A stretch of 64,000 nucleotides of DNA from Rhynchosporium graminicola (taxonomy: Eukaryota > Ascomycota > Leotiomycetes > Helotiales > Ploettnerulaceae). Where the stretch lies: positions 1,035,580-1,099,579 of the forward strand of contig FJUW01000013.1 in the NCBI GenBank assembly GCA_900074885.1. The letters are read 5' to 3'. The notes below the pieces were generated by a model. The model saw only the letters and a program-made list of their open reading frames with translations. It had not been told where the DNA came from and did no database searches. A program made the translations under genes and the position numbers. This document shows positions 34,463 to 44,943 of this stretch, piece after piece; within the stretch, counting starts at the first letter, position 1, and each line of letters starts with the position of its first letter.

Positions 34463-36600
34463 TACCATCCGTGTTGGATTTGTTGCATCTATCGGCGTCT
34501 TTGCCTATACGTTTGCCTGGTTCTACATGTTTTTATATGTCATTGGTTCGACCTGTTATGGTTGAAATGAGACAGGAAGACGTGGATCGTCTACGGAGCT
34601 GGTATCTTAATCTAGAGGAAATTAAAGGATCTTTCTATATGCGCGCTCACACCATTAGTCTTCCGACCCAAGCCATGGCCATATCGCATCTCTGCTGTGA
34701 TAACTCGTTGTTTCCAGAAACCTCCATCAAGCACATAGAAGGAAAACTTGCAATTAGTACCTCAAAAAAGATCAAAAGGCAACCTTTTCGAGCTAATTAA
34801 TGTCTCTACTAAATGTCTCTACTTACATTTATTCCTTTCGCAATTGATAACAAGAAAAACAAGACCCATATACTGTAGCACGTCTTCTGCTCATTCTGTA
34901 TACTGTACATATTCCTTTCGAGTATTAATATGGATTCATTCGAGGGGAAATGAATGATAGAGGGATATTAAGCATAGCAGTCGCTTGGTTCAGATTAGTT
35001 AGATGGGGGACGGGTGGGAACAAGGGACGGTTGGGAACAAGGGGCGGTTGGGAACAAGGGGCGCGTGGTCTGAAGGGAGATCCCAACTTTTGTAGTACGC
35101 TGCTCAGAAATTCCTCTTCGAAAGTTTAGTCTATCATGTCGTTTTGGTTTATATTCCGCGGTGTTTGAGATACCTCGGATACTGCCATCTCTTAGGTCGG
35201 TTAGGGTAGTCTGTCTGCTTCTGCTCTTGCTAACCGAGGAATAAATAGTGTGTCGGCACGGACCAGTACCGAGGTATTTCTCATTTCGGAGCTTCTCATA
35301 CCTTTCGGTCTCCAGTTGGCTACACCACGCTCGCGCTTGAGGCCATCTCTTGAGTATTTACGAACTTCTTCTTCCACTGTCAAAGACACACATCTCGGTA
35401 CACCCTGAGATTCACTCCGGGGAAGGAGAGAGAAACGACTACACTACACCTCTTCCATAGCCACATCTGGGCAGATGGGTCATCTCATTACTGTTGCCAC
35501 GTGCAGTTAAAATGAACCAGGGGGCATTAGATTGCCAAGATGCAAACTGAAGCAAACGATAGATTCTGTTGTCAGGGCCAAGTAAGCTGATGCTATTCTT
35601 GGGGGTAAGCTTACACATACGGCCAATAAACTCCCGATGGTCCTCTTAACTTCCCCTCACGATCCGAATTCTCTTCATGTTTTGAAAAAGCTGTTGCACT
35701 GATTCTATGGCGAAGTTGGCCCAGAGCTAGAAATGTGCGGATATCAGCATTCCAATGCAGGCAGGAAGGAACGCTGAATGAAAACTCCGGCCTCGATCTG
35801 TCAAGCCATACCTCTCTAGTATCTAGAGCCATGGCTGTTTTCTTTGCCATCGGCTGCCGAGGAACCATTTCAAAGATGTAATACGACTAAGGAACCTATT
35901 GAATTTGAGAGACCGAACAAGCACAACAGCCGTAAAGAGGTCAATCAACGGCCGAATTCTCTTGCAAGCCGTGGGTGATCACAGCGATTATTTCCATGGG
36001 GTATCTTAGTCAAGGCGGAATCAGTTATCCGGCCTGGGGGATATTACCGTACTCGATGAGCTTTTGCAGAGCTCCCGAAGTATTGACTAAGTCGAAACCA
36101 CTACCACAACCACTCTTCCAGAACAACAGCCGTGGCTACCTTACGATGTAGAGCGACAATATCTACAAAACGCAACATGTTCGAGTGACTCGGGCAGCAG
36201 GTGAAACCGTAGTTTATTTGACAACTGAGGCTAAGAAGACCCAACGGGGGTGGGTGACACTTCCTGATTCTGCAAGAGGACTTTTACACCAGAAAGACAT
36301 CGTTTTTTTGGACTGCAAGTCTGCGACTCTTCGCTTTTGATACGCTCATTTTGTTACCTTGGCCAAAGATTGGTAGTTGGCGCCAATAAAGGGAAGCGGG
36401 TTTTTCTACTCGTTGCTTACCTTGCGGTTTTGGTATTTTTACGGACCAAACCGGGGGGATTCGATGTTAGTTTGAAGACACAAGAATGCGTTGTATGGGC
36501 TTGTATTCCAGATCTGCAAAGAGGAAGAAGCTATTCACAGGTATTTGCGACCAAAGCAGAGAGAATCTTTCCGCTTGGAACGCAGTAAAACATTTTTCCT
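34463..36600. other. Intergenic region
   Basis: There is no supported gene. Three 16-17-bp GGTTGGGAACAAGGGGC units lie at about 35,012-35,062. A minus-strand frame at 35,611-35,868 and plus-strand frames at 36,337-36,742 show no domain or splice logic. Confidence 0.5.
35012..35062. repeat. Three tandem 16-17-bp G-rich units
   Basis: The unit GGTTGGGAACAAGGGGC is repeated with one or two changes. The plus strand has runs of three or four Gs at regular spacing, so it could form a G-quadruplex; this is inferred from sequence only. Confidence 0.75.
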
Positions 36601-36750
36601 GTCATCTATCCGCACTGCAGGTAGTTCCGTGACTGTGGTTGGTCTCAAAACACACACCCAGATCATCTTCTATCCACACTGTAGTGACTGTAGGTTTCAA
36701 GACACACTCCGTATCGCTTTCCATCCACACTGTAGTGACTGACTGAGGTA
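36601..36750. repeat. Three diverged tandem units of about 57 bp
   Basis: Each unit has a CTATCC-CACACTG-AG core, a GTGACTG, and (in two units) TTTCAAGACACAC or CTCAAAACACAC. The last two are closest to each other. It lies downstream of the small secreted protein gene on the opposite strand; no function is evident. Confidence 0.7.
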
Positions 36751-36868
36751 GGTCCTACGATATTCCATATCTCTTTTCTTCATCACCACCCTTGTCTAGT
36801 CTAGATCATACCTGCCCTCACGGGCCTCGATGCCACCAGCCTACATGACGGGTTTGGCGTCAATCAGC

Positions 36869-37295
36869 TCAACGGGTTTCGGATTCGGGTTCGGGTTTGG
36901 CGATGGCCTGCTCAATGGATAAGACTTCGCTCCTCTCAGTAACAAAGTGAGGAGGGCAGTTGCGACCATGGCCAACGTCCGTACGGCAACAATCCGCGGT
37001 CCCACAAATGCTCTGAACACTCTTAGAGCAATAGGCGTGGTACTTGTCTGTGTGATCGCACGAATGATCAATGTAGTTGTTGAGTCTGCCCCGCTGGCGA
37101 ATGCAAGCTGCATGGTCAAAGTAGCAGCACTTATTTCGTACCACACAATTGCTGTCGCTAGGAGGGGTCTATATCCCACCGGCCCCTGACCTCGCCATGA
37201 CGCTTGACGCTGATTGCCTGCTCAACGGGAGAGGCGATGGCAGAGCCGGCGAAGAAGGCCATGGTGAAAGCAGCGAGAACAGCTGTGAATTTCAT
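36869..37295 (-). pseudogene. Small secreted cysteine-rich protein with a frame break
   Basis: From the ATG at 37,295 there is a clear signal peptide (MKFTAVLAAFTMAFF, cleavage after ASA/IAS) and SPVEQAISVKRH, then a stop in this frame. In the next frame a cysteine-rich segment starts at once (SNCVVRNKCCYFDHAAC) and runs to a TGA at 36,869. The spacing is C-x5-CC-x6-C-x14-C-x9-C-x7-C-x4-CC-x9-C, ten cysteines in all. A TATAAG box is at about 37,488-37,496 and the leader before the ATG is typical of fungal genes. A 22-nt GT...AG stretch between the parts would restore frame but is too short for a normal intron, so this is either a recent frameshift or a very unusual intron. Such proteins are candidate effectors or antimicrobial proteins; the function is unknown. 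Confidence 0.6.
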
Positions 37296-37487
37296 ATTGA
37301 CGGTTGAGGCAGGGCTGAGGTGGTTGATTCCTTGGAGGATTGTGGAGTGTAAAGTGTGGGAAGTGTACACTTGTTGGAATAGCTGAAAAGCGGGAGAGAA
37401 TAGAGTGAGTGTCAAAGGTAGGAGGCTGTTGAAGTGTGTTGATGGTGGTGAGGGTGAGGAGAGAATTTCATGTCGGGCATGTGGTCA

Positions 37488-37496
37488 CTACTTATA
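37488..37496 (-). promoter_or_regulatory. TATA box of the secreted cysteine-rich gene
   Basis: The minus strand reads CCTATAAGTAG about 195 bases before the ATG. Position and sequence fit a core promoter. Confidence 0.45.
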
Positions 37497-37599
37497 GGAT
37501 TCCATGTCTACAAATGACCAGCATCGTATATCCCTAGAATGTTTGGTGTGTTGGCACGCTGTCTGCTCAAGGCGTGGATCTATCGCGGCCTGACTATTA

Positions 37600-38440
37600 G
37601 GATACGGCAATCTCAATGATCAACTTCGAGAAATGATAGAATAGACTTTTAATATAATAGATTTTTACTTTAGATGTAGCTTGCAGTTCATCATAAAGTG
37701 TGTCCCTTTAAAGAAAATAAAGATGCTCGGTCCTGTAGGATCGGTGTGTAGCCAAGTGTCAATGTCATCTTGCCAGCTGACTATTATGTCATATAATTGG
37801 TTAGAACTGTAGTAATTAGAGATACATACGTCTATAGAATGTCTAGCAGTAACGAATATTCCCAGAATGTCCTCTAGTTATCTGCTAATAGCTTAAACAG
37901 GTTACAATATGACTAGTCAGATACAAGAATCTTAATAATCAACTTCACGAAATGTACGGAATAAACTTTGCATCTTTTACTTTTTCATGCTCGTGATTGT
38001 GTAATACAGTTCATTCCAAGGTAAGTCTTTCTGTGGACAGTAAAGATGTTCGGTCTTGTGAGCTTTTTGTCTAGTCAAGCGTTGATGTCAGCTGGTATGT
38101 TCATGTCGACCTTACTAGCTTCATATTATATCGGGCATTCTAAGAGAAGTTCACGTCAATATATTTACAAGATAGTATCCAATGCCACATGAATATCCAT
38201 CCTCTGATTATCTGCTTATCACGCAGACAATTTACAGCCTGATAAGTTGGATAGTGGAAACTCGTTAGAATTTCCATGTTCAAATTATTGAAATGTTCAC
38301 ATGTCCAGAATAAACTTTTGATTGATTGAGTTTTGATTCTCGTCATGGCCTACAGTTCATCCTACAGTGTCTTGCCGTGGATAGTGGAGATGTTCCATCT
38401 CGTCTAGTCAAGCTTAAATGTCACCTTGCTGGCTAGATAT
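37600..38440. repeat. Three diverged tandem copies of a 320-345-bp unit
   Basis: Comparable landmarks recur at about 37,616, 37,936 and 38,281. They are ATCAACTT-AGAAATG, GAATA-ACTTTT, CAGTTCATC/CAGTTCATT, a GATGTTCGGTCTTGT-like block, and GTCAAGCGTTGATGTCA-like sequence. Similarity is partial, with many gaps. Further related words (GATGTTCATTCGACC, AAGTGTCGAAACAATA) occur at 39,240-39,410. No frame is conserved among copies, so this looks like non-coding duplication. Confidence 0.65.
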
Positions 38441-39520
38441 CTCAGCTTTTGCAGGGCCGGCGGGCAACTTTAAACTTTAATCTTAAGACGATCAGATCAT
38501 ACCGCCGAGAAACGTTAAGAAAGAAGCTTTATCTGACAAGGTAAGCTTTCATACTAGTCAGTCATTTCTATCCTAACACCACTCGTAAAGATGAGCGTTC
38601 GATTTTTTCCGCTCAAGCAAGGCGTATATATCACAGAGGTACAGGGGGTAAGTGTGATAGGGGCTGGTTGGAGCGACCAGGGCTCTGGGGCTCTTACCCA
38701 AAAACCGCAATACCTTTAGACCGGATTGACTTTATCGCACGAAGTCGAACATCTGTTTACTTCTAGAACAAGTAAAGTCTTCAGACCCGCCACCTCAGTC
38801 GCCCCTCTTATAACACTTAACCGCTGTACCTTCGTGGTTTCACAAACCGAACCACGAACCTTTGATGTACAGGTAGCCAAGACTCGGGACTCAAGGAATG
38901 TGGAGTTTTGATGGTCGATGCAAGACGTACCGTTCGCTAGATCGCTCCTGTATGTCGAAGTTAAAATCATGCCATACTCTTTGATCAGACTGGTCACTGC
39001 TTATCATGTCTGTTTCTTTTTAGATGAATTTGACCTAGAGACGATCAAGCTTTACCACGTCGAGCTGCTCTGGGACCGTATACCCAATCAGTAATTATGC
39101 CTTGCGCATTCCGGGTTCTCTGTGCAGGGCTGTAATGTAATATGCATTTCAAACTAGTCATGTTCACCCCAATGTGCCTCTCTCTGACGATGGTAAATTG
39201 ATCTTGTCCGCTTACAGACGTTATACTTTGTAAAGTGTAAACTTGCTGGTCCGACGCGGCAGGATGTCAAGCTTCAATATCGAAACAATAAGCTTGTTTC
39301 TCTGAGATGTTCATTCGACCTTATGTGTTCATGGCATGTGCCATTATAACCTTGCTGGGCCAATGACAGAATGTTCAGCTTCAAGTGTCGAAACAATACT
39401 TGTAACTGATGATATGACTTACTTTACTAGTCAGTCATTTAAATAGAAACATGTCTTTCTAAATGTTCCACGACTGATTGAGCGCTGTCCCATCAAGTCA
39501 GAACAGTTCTCTTCATGACC
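38440..39520. other. Intergenic region
   Basis: There are no coherent genes. It holds weak further copies of words from the preceding repeat family. Confidence 0.4.
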
Positions 39521-39529
39521 GCTAAAACT

Positions 39530-40460
39530 GCAGGAGAGACCCGTTGTTTAGGTTCGCGTGAGATCATGGGACTCAAATACCGTACCCACTCACCAGTATC
39601 GCTCGGGTCCACCCTTCATACAGAGATCCAGTCACCAGCTGGAAGTCCAGGCAGAGCAAATTGGTTCTCGGCTAAGCCAAAGTCTAGCTACCCAATCGAA
39701 GTCATCGAGCTTTAATAGGAATTAACAGGACTTCAACTATAGCACCTCATAAAATCTCTATTTGATGTTCATAGTTACGATAAGACCAATAGGCCAAAGA
39801 GATACTCCAAAGGTCACACAAATGTTTGATAACATGGCTTGTCCATGAGTTCGCTATGCCGGAGACGAATTTGCCTAGTCTCGGGTAGAGGCTGTGAACA
39901 GGCTCATATCTTGATTGTGGCTTGAAGTTTATAGTGGTCGAAGCTTTTAAGAAGGTTTCCAGGTTCAAATACCGTATTCATTCACCAGTTTCGCTCGGGT
40001 GCAGTCTCTATATGGAAATGTATTTTCCAGCAGCATGTCGTACCTGCATTAGAGACCCTTTGCCAGGATTCGATCGAGAGAATAACGTTCTTCTTGCCAG
40101 AGCTTTGCAGAGGGACTAACTCCAATACCACCCATCATTGCTGAAACTATCCACCACAGAGTTCAAGGCCGTTGTTCATCGATCTACTCTTTAGTAGATG
40201 CCTCGCTTTCAGCAGTTTTGCCCAGGAATCACCCCTGCTCACCTCGAACTCTCAGGCAACTCAGTCTCTACTTGAGTTGTCTCCAAAGGCCTCAAAGTGA
40301 GAACTCGAATGAGGCCTACAAATAAGCGCCCGGCGAGATTAACGGGTATGGCGAAAAAAGTCTCTTCATGAGGGCGGACGGTCACTAATAGGTTCCTATC
40401 TTGATTGTGGCTTGAAAGTTGTAGTAGTGGAAGCTTTCAAGAAGGTTTCAGGGTCTATGT
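39530..40460. repeat. Two overlapping pairs of duplicated blocks
   Basis: The block at 39,566-39,650 (CTCAAATACCGTACCCACTC and on) matches 39,962-40,045 with about three quarters identity. The block at 39,901-39,966 (ATCTTGATTGTGGCTTGAAG and on) matches 40,391-40,456 more closely. Frames through the first pair (LKYRTHSPVSLG and FKYRIHSPVSLG) are similar, but I cannot tell coding from plain duplication. Confidence 0.7.
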
Positions 40461-41029
40461 ACTATGAAGTTTTTCTTGACCGGGCTCTAGATCTGTCATA
40501 AAGGCGCTCAGCACCACAAATGCTAAATGGGACATATTTCTAAACCAAGGACTGGAAAGAGGGCTTGATACTACTCAGCGTAGCTTTGACAGGATGATCA
40601 GAGCATGTGGATAAAGTGGATTTCGTATCGAATCAAATGATTGGCAAGCTATCAGAAGAGGAAAGTTCGTTGATTAATTACATAGTGAATCAAATACTGC
40701 CAGTTGTGCTCGTAGAAGCGAAATATGATAGGGTCGCCCGGTAGGCATCTTGTTAACGTTAATATCTATACTTATACTGATCGTGCTTTCAGGCTGGCGT
40801 GCACTCGCCTCGTATCTACCTGCAATGGCTGCAGGGAACAACCCCGCCAATCCCTCCATCGCTCCCTTCTCGCTCCCGTCGGCAAATCATCATCAGCATC
40901 ATCTACGGAGTATCTCCATCCTCATCCATCATCTGATACTTGCATCTGGCACCTGCAACCGAAACCTCAGAATGAAACCAAGAGACTTCGGCAAATAGTA
41001 TGGGACAGAACAGCTCGTGAAAGAACAGC
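40461..41029. other. Upstream region of the SDR gene
   Basis: This is presumed promoter. Frames at 40,725-41,081 overlap the SDR start in other registers and are not supported. Confidence 0.45.
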
Positions 41030-42299
41030 ATGGATCTCTTCGAAGATCTCAGCCCGACTGCGGCTATGGGGCTGGACCTGAACTTCGACTTGGACCCGCA
41101 TATGCCCCAGAAAACAAAGGTCGCTGTCGCCCCTGATGTTGAGATTACCATGTCGAGCGAGAGCACCAAGTCGAAGCTTCAGCTACCGGTGAGCTGTGAT
41201 CCCCCGGGACCGGACAATCCTGCGAAGCAACTGGTGTGGATTGTGAGTTCTATTCAATTCGGTTGATTCGTTTCCTTTCAAGCTACACATTCACGGAAGC
41301 ATCATCGAGGGACAGAAACTAGTTCATCACTATCTCTTTATGAAGAATATTACAAAGAAAGAATTTTCGAGCTAATACCACTTTCAGATTTTCGGCAGCA
41401 CAGGACACATGGGCCGGTCCCTCGTCCGCCACTGTCTCAATCAAGGCGACCAAGTCTGTGCCGTTGGGCGAACCTTTGAAAACACTCTCCTCTCAATGCA
41501 AAACTGGCACCCCAGTTGCTTAGGCACTCTGTGCGATGTTCGATCACGTGAGTCCGTCAAAGAAGTCATCGAGACCGCCATCTCGCACTTCGGCCACGTC
41601 GACACCATCGTCAACTGTTCCGGGTACGGCGTGATCGGAGCCTGTGAAGATCAAGACGATCACGAGGTGCGAAATCAGTTCGAGACTAATTTCATGGGTA
41701 CCTTAAACATCATCCAGCTGAGCCTTCCGTATTTTCGCGAACAAGGCGGAGGCAGGTATCTGATATTCAGTTCTACGAGTGGTGCGCTTGGTGTTCCTGG
41801 ACTGGGCCCGTATTGTGCTACGAAGTATGCTGTTGAGGCCATGGTAGAGGCCATGTTGTATGAGATTGATTCGTTTAATATTAAAGCTACATTGGTAGAG
41901 CCTGGGTTGGTGAGGAGGGATGAGCCGGATTGGGAGGAGAGTCCGTTGCCTGTATGGGGACATTTCTTGATCAAACCCGCGAGTGAAGCGTATTCGCGAG
42001 CTACGAGTCCGGCTTTGCATGCCAAGAGGATGGTACAGTGGTTAGGAGACAAACAACCTACGAGTGCTGTTAAGTGTGCGGCGTTGGTGTGGCAGTTGGG
42101 TCACTGCTCGTACCCGCCGCTGAGACTACTACTGGGGAGTTATGCTATTGAAAGTATCCGGGATCGCCTGAGGTCTATCATCGAAGAATTGGAAGACTGG
42201 AAGCACTTGCATTTTCCTGTCGCAGCAGATGCTCCGAACGAGGACAAAGAAGAGGAGGCTGAAAATGAAAATGCCGGACCAATGGACACAGAATCATGA
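41030..42299 (+). CDS. Short-chain dehydrogenase/reductase with N-terminal extension
   Basis: Exons 41030-41242 and 41388-42299 give 374 residues; the intron has GTGAGT and TTTCAG borders. After a 65-residue extension without a targeting signature, the Rossmann start reads VWIIFGSTGHMGRS (residues 69-82), with the glycine motif assembled across the splice. Then come a CDVRS adenine-side motif, NCSGYG near residue 147, NFMG near 172, a catalytic SST at about 199-201 and YCATK at 213-217. These form the S-Y-K set of classical SDRs. A probable substrate loop (VEPGLVRRDEP) follows. The acidic tail EDKEEEAENEN is unusual. The family is NAD(P)-dependent oxidoreductase; the substrate is not predictable. 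Sequence around its stop codon recurs downstream (about 43,895). Confidence 0.9.
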
Positions 42300-43221
42300 T
42301 AGGCGAAGCAGTTTGACGGAAGTTATGTTATTGAAATGATTTGAGTTTGCTTGAGGCCTATGAGCGAAGCAAATAAAAAAACTTGAATCACTTGCATTCC
42401 TTGTAGGACCTCGCTTACAAAAAGCTTTTATTTCCATATGTTATCGCTATTACTTTGGAGGAAATTTATTTCCTTCATACTCGCCTAGCAAGTAGCCTGA
42501 AGTTGCTATCCTACTGATGTCAATAGTCAGGACACGAGACGCTATAGTACTGACACTAAAGATCTTATCTGAGGAGATACGGTATGTGGAGGACTGAAGG
42601 TGTTTGAATTAGTTTGGGGTTTCAATTTAGGAGATGGAGAACTCAAAGCACTTGCTTTTGCTCGTAGCAGTAGATGTTCCAGGCGAGAAAAAGGCAGTGG
42701 ACGGCTAGGACTTTATTGGAATGGACATAGAATCATGATTAACCTGGAAGTATGCAACGTAAGTCTAGACACTGGTAGACTGGTAGTAGCCCGAAAAGTT
42801 TGTATAGTATTTTGGTTTCAATACAGCTATATCCGCGGGAGAGTTTTGAAGGACTGGTGGTGACCGGTAAACGACAACTCGAAGCTTCTAGATTCTTACG
42901 GATGCATGATTACGTGTGACGTACTGACAGTTCAATTTGAAATCACAACCGCGGATGAATGACCTTTTAGTACAACGAAATTTGGTCCAAGATGCCAAGC
43001 CAAGTATGACCGACATAAATCAAGTGCTAAAATCCATACAGCAACATATCCGTGGTTGGTCGCTTCAGTCTCCGTCTAAACAATCTTTAACCGACGAACG
43101 GACGAGTACCACCGCCATCAATTTGGAAACACAACCGCGGATGAACGATCTCTCACCCGACGAAATTGATATAGACTAGGGAAGTTCTAGAGATGAGTCA
43201 CGTCTTAGCACTACTCACACC

Positions 43222-43230
43222 ATATAAAAA
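43222..43230 (+). promoter_or_regulatory. TATA box before the 66-residue gene
   Basis: CATATAAAA lies 45-54 bases upstream of the ATG at 43,275 and is followed by a C/T-rich leader, a common arrangement in highly expressed fungal genes. Confidence 0.55.
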
Positions 43231-43274
43231 CCCCTCCTCCCACCTCTCCCTCTTCTCTTCTTTTCTTCTTCATC

Positions 43275-43563
43275 ATGTCTGCTGAACATTCACACGCAAC
43301 CATGGCTCTCGGGTATTTGGACCGTGCGACAGCAGAATCAAAACTTCGCGGCGGCAAAGTGGCGCTCAAGCGAATCGAAAAAGAAATCGACATCACTAGG
43401 CGTGGGGGAGTACCTTTCTGCTGGTACGACTCAAGGGGCGTCCCTCCTCCTATTCCTCCTTGACGGGAAGGAAAGAATGGAACGTAACATTAGTCAGGCT
43501 TGTGACTTCTTCAATCCTCCCTGGGCTGAGGCTCTGAGGCGCCAGAAGGGTCTGTTCCGGTAA
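43275..43563 (+). CDS. Small gene, 66 residues, unknown function
   Basis: A TATA box and a pyrimidine-rich leader precede an ATG in good context. Exon 43275-43409 joins exon 43498-43563 through an 88-nt intron with GTACCT/GTCAG borders and a CGTAAC word near the acceptor. The product starts MSAEHSHATMALGYLDRA, has a basic middle (KVALKRIEKEIDITRR), and ends CDFFNPPWAEALRRQKGLFR. The second exon remains open and ends with a proper TAA. It has no signal peptide or known domain. Without the intron the first frame ends after 62 residues in VPPPIPP, so an unspliced product is the alternative. Confidence 0.45.
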
Positions 43564-44062
43564 ATCGGGTTTCAGAGACTTGACATCCGGGCATTCGCGA
43601 ACACCTTCAGCTTCCTTACTTTTTGGGACCTTTTGTCACGAGTTTTACACTGTCTCTCGATGACCAATTCCTTTCTTCATTTTACAAAACAACACTTTTC
43701 ATTGCAGATTCTGGCTTGCCAGGATTGTGGAGAAGGGAATCACATGGTCTCATGACGCACGAATTAGATTTGGCAGAATATTTGTGTCATCGCCTTCGCA
43801 ATACCATCGTTATTGAGGAGGAATCCCGAATTCCTTCCTTAACGTCTTCAATAGCTCTCCAAGTGAGGGTAGGAGGAAGAAGTTGATGATTCGAGACACA
43901 TGGATACTGAATCATGATGTGCGAAGCAGTTTCAAAGAATGGTATCATTGGTACAGTACTAACGCCTAGACAGTGCTCCTATGCCTGTTTCAATCCAAGC
44001 ATGCACTAATGCCCACGAAGGACAGACTCCAATAACTCCATTTACCCACGCCACATGTCCAA
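43564..44062. other. Intergenic region before Derlin
   Basis: A plus-strand frame of 87 codons (43,623-43,886) has no domain and overlaps the duplicated SDR-tail sequence. I see no other feature. It contains the 3' side of the Derlin gene. Confidence 0.4.
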
Positions 44063-44943
44063 TCATCTAACTTCCGGCGCTGGGGCAGCCGCAACCGCGA
44101 TCTCATTGTTAATTGCATCAGCAGTCTCCTCTCTCGGTCTGCCCTCAAACAACCGTCTCCAAAACATCGGCGGGTCAAAAGGTCGAGATCCCCCATGAAG
44201 AGGCGGATACACATCATTGAAGAAATACCAAACATGTCCGATCACCACGCCCATAATCTCATCCTTCGGTACCGTGCCATGGACCACTAAGCTGAACAAC
44301 ATCAACACCCATGGTAGATACGGTGCTGTGAAGACGAGCAGACCCAGGAAGCTGAGGCGGGTATCGGGGTTGCGCCGCGACCAGATATAGACGAGTGTCG
44401 AGGAGAGAGGGTGGCCGAGGAAGGGCATCGATACGAGTGGTGAGAGGCAGATGAGACAGGTGGTGGAGTAGAGGAGGAGCCATGAGAAGTAGGCTGGTGA
44501 ACGGCCGGAGGATTCTTCGAGAAGGCGCGAGTACCGCGTGAGGAAGAAGACGTGGAAGACGAGGTCTAGAGAGAGAGGTCCGAAGTAGAGGAATGTGGTG
44601 ACGAGGCGCCAGTACTGTCAATCAATCAGCATAGATTCTGTGTCTGTAGTCCCCTCCTGCCAATCTAACGCGCAGATGTGGCAGTTCAACGCAGCTCCTG
44701 AAAAAAACATACCTGCGACTTCGTGAATACTGCGCGGAAGCTATAGAATAGTTGGAATGGCGTTATGATCTGGCATTGCACCAGTGCACTCGTGATAACC
44801 ACGGCTGTCGTCCACCATCTGGTACAAAGCGGCATTTCCCAGAACCATTGCTCGAGAGGGAATCCACCTGCGCCTCCGATGCCACCTTCTCCTCCCATCA
44901 TTTGATCCATATTGACTGTGTCTATTCCGTTGGTGACGTCCAA
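44063..44943 (-). CDS. DER1: Derlin (ER-associated degradation membrane protein)
   Basis: Exons 44943-44713 and 44614-44063 give 260 residues; the intron is 98 nt with a GTATGT donor and a TGACAG acceptor. The joined sequence reads FTKSQ-YWRLVTTFLYFGPLSLDLVF. The WR motif after the first membrane helix and the hydrophobic segments that follow (VFFLTRY, LLYSTTCLICLSPL, LGLLVFTAPYLPWVLM and others) fit the rhomboid-like Derlin fold. The catalytic serine and histidine of true rhomboids are not expected in this family. VVIGHVWYFFNDVYPP is a typical Derlin sixth-helix region. Derlins thin the ER membrane and help retrotranslocate misfolded proteins to the cytosol with the Hrd1 and Cdc48 machinery. 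The symbol marks the family; DER1 versus DFM1 orthology is not resolved here. Confidence 0.9.

Larger units (their letters stand above)
42279..43935. repeat. Degenerate copies of the SDR gene's 3' end and other duplications
   Basis: GAATCATGATAGGCGAAGCA, spanning the SDR stop codon at 42,290-42,309, recurs with small changes at about 43,910 (GAATCATGATGTGCGAAGCA). A shorter match (GGACATAGAATCATGATTA) is at 42,722-42,740. Separately, ACAACCGCGGATGAATGACC (42,945-42,964) recurs at 43,131-43,150. The pattern suggests repeated local duplication after the SDR gene. Confidence 0.6.

Noticed and set aside
39922..40119. A 65-residue gene in the duplicated block
   Set aside because: The frame is short, shares only a few residues with the neighbouring copy, and lacks start context or splice sites.
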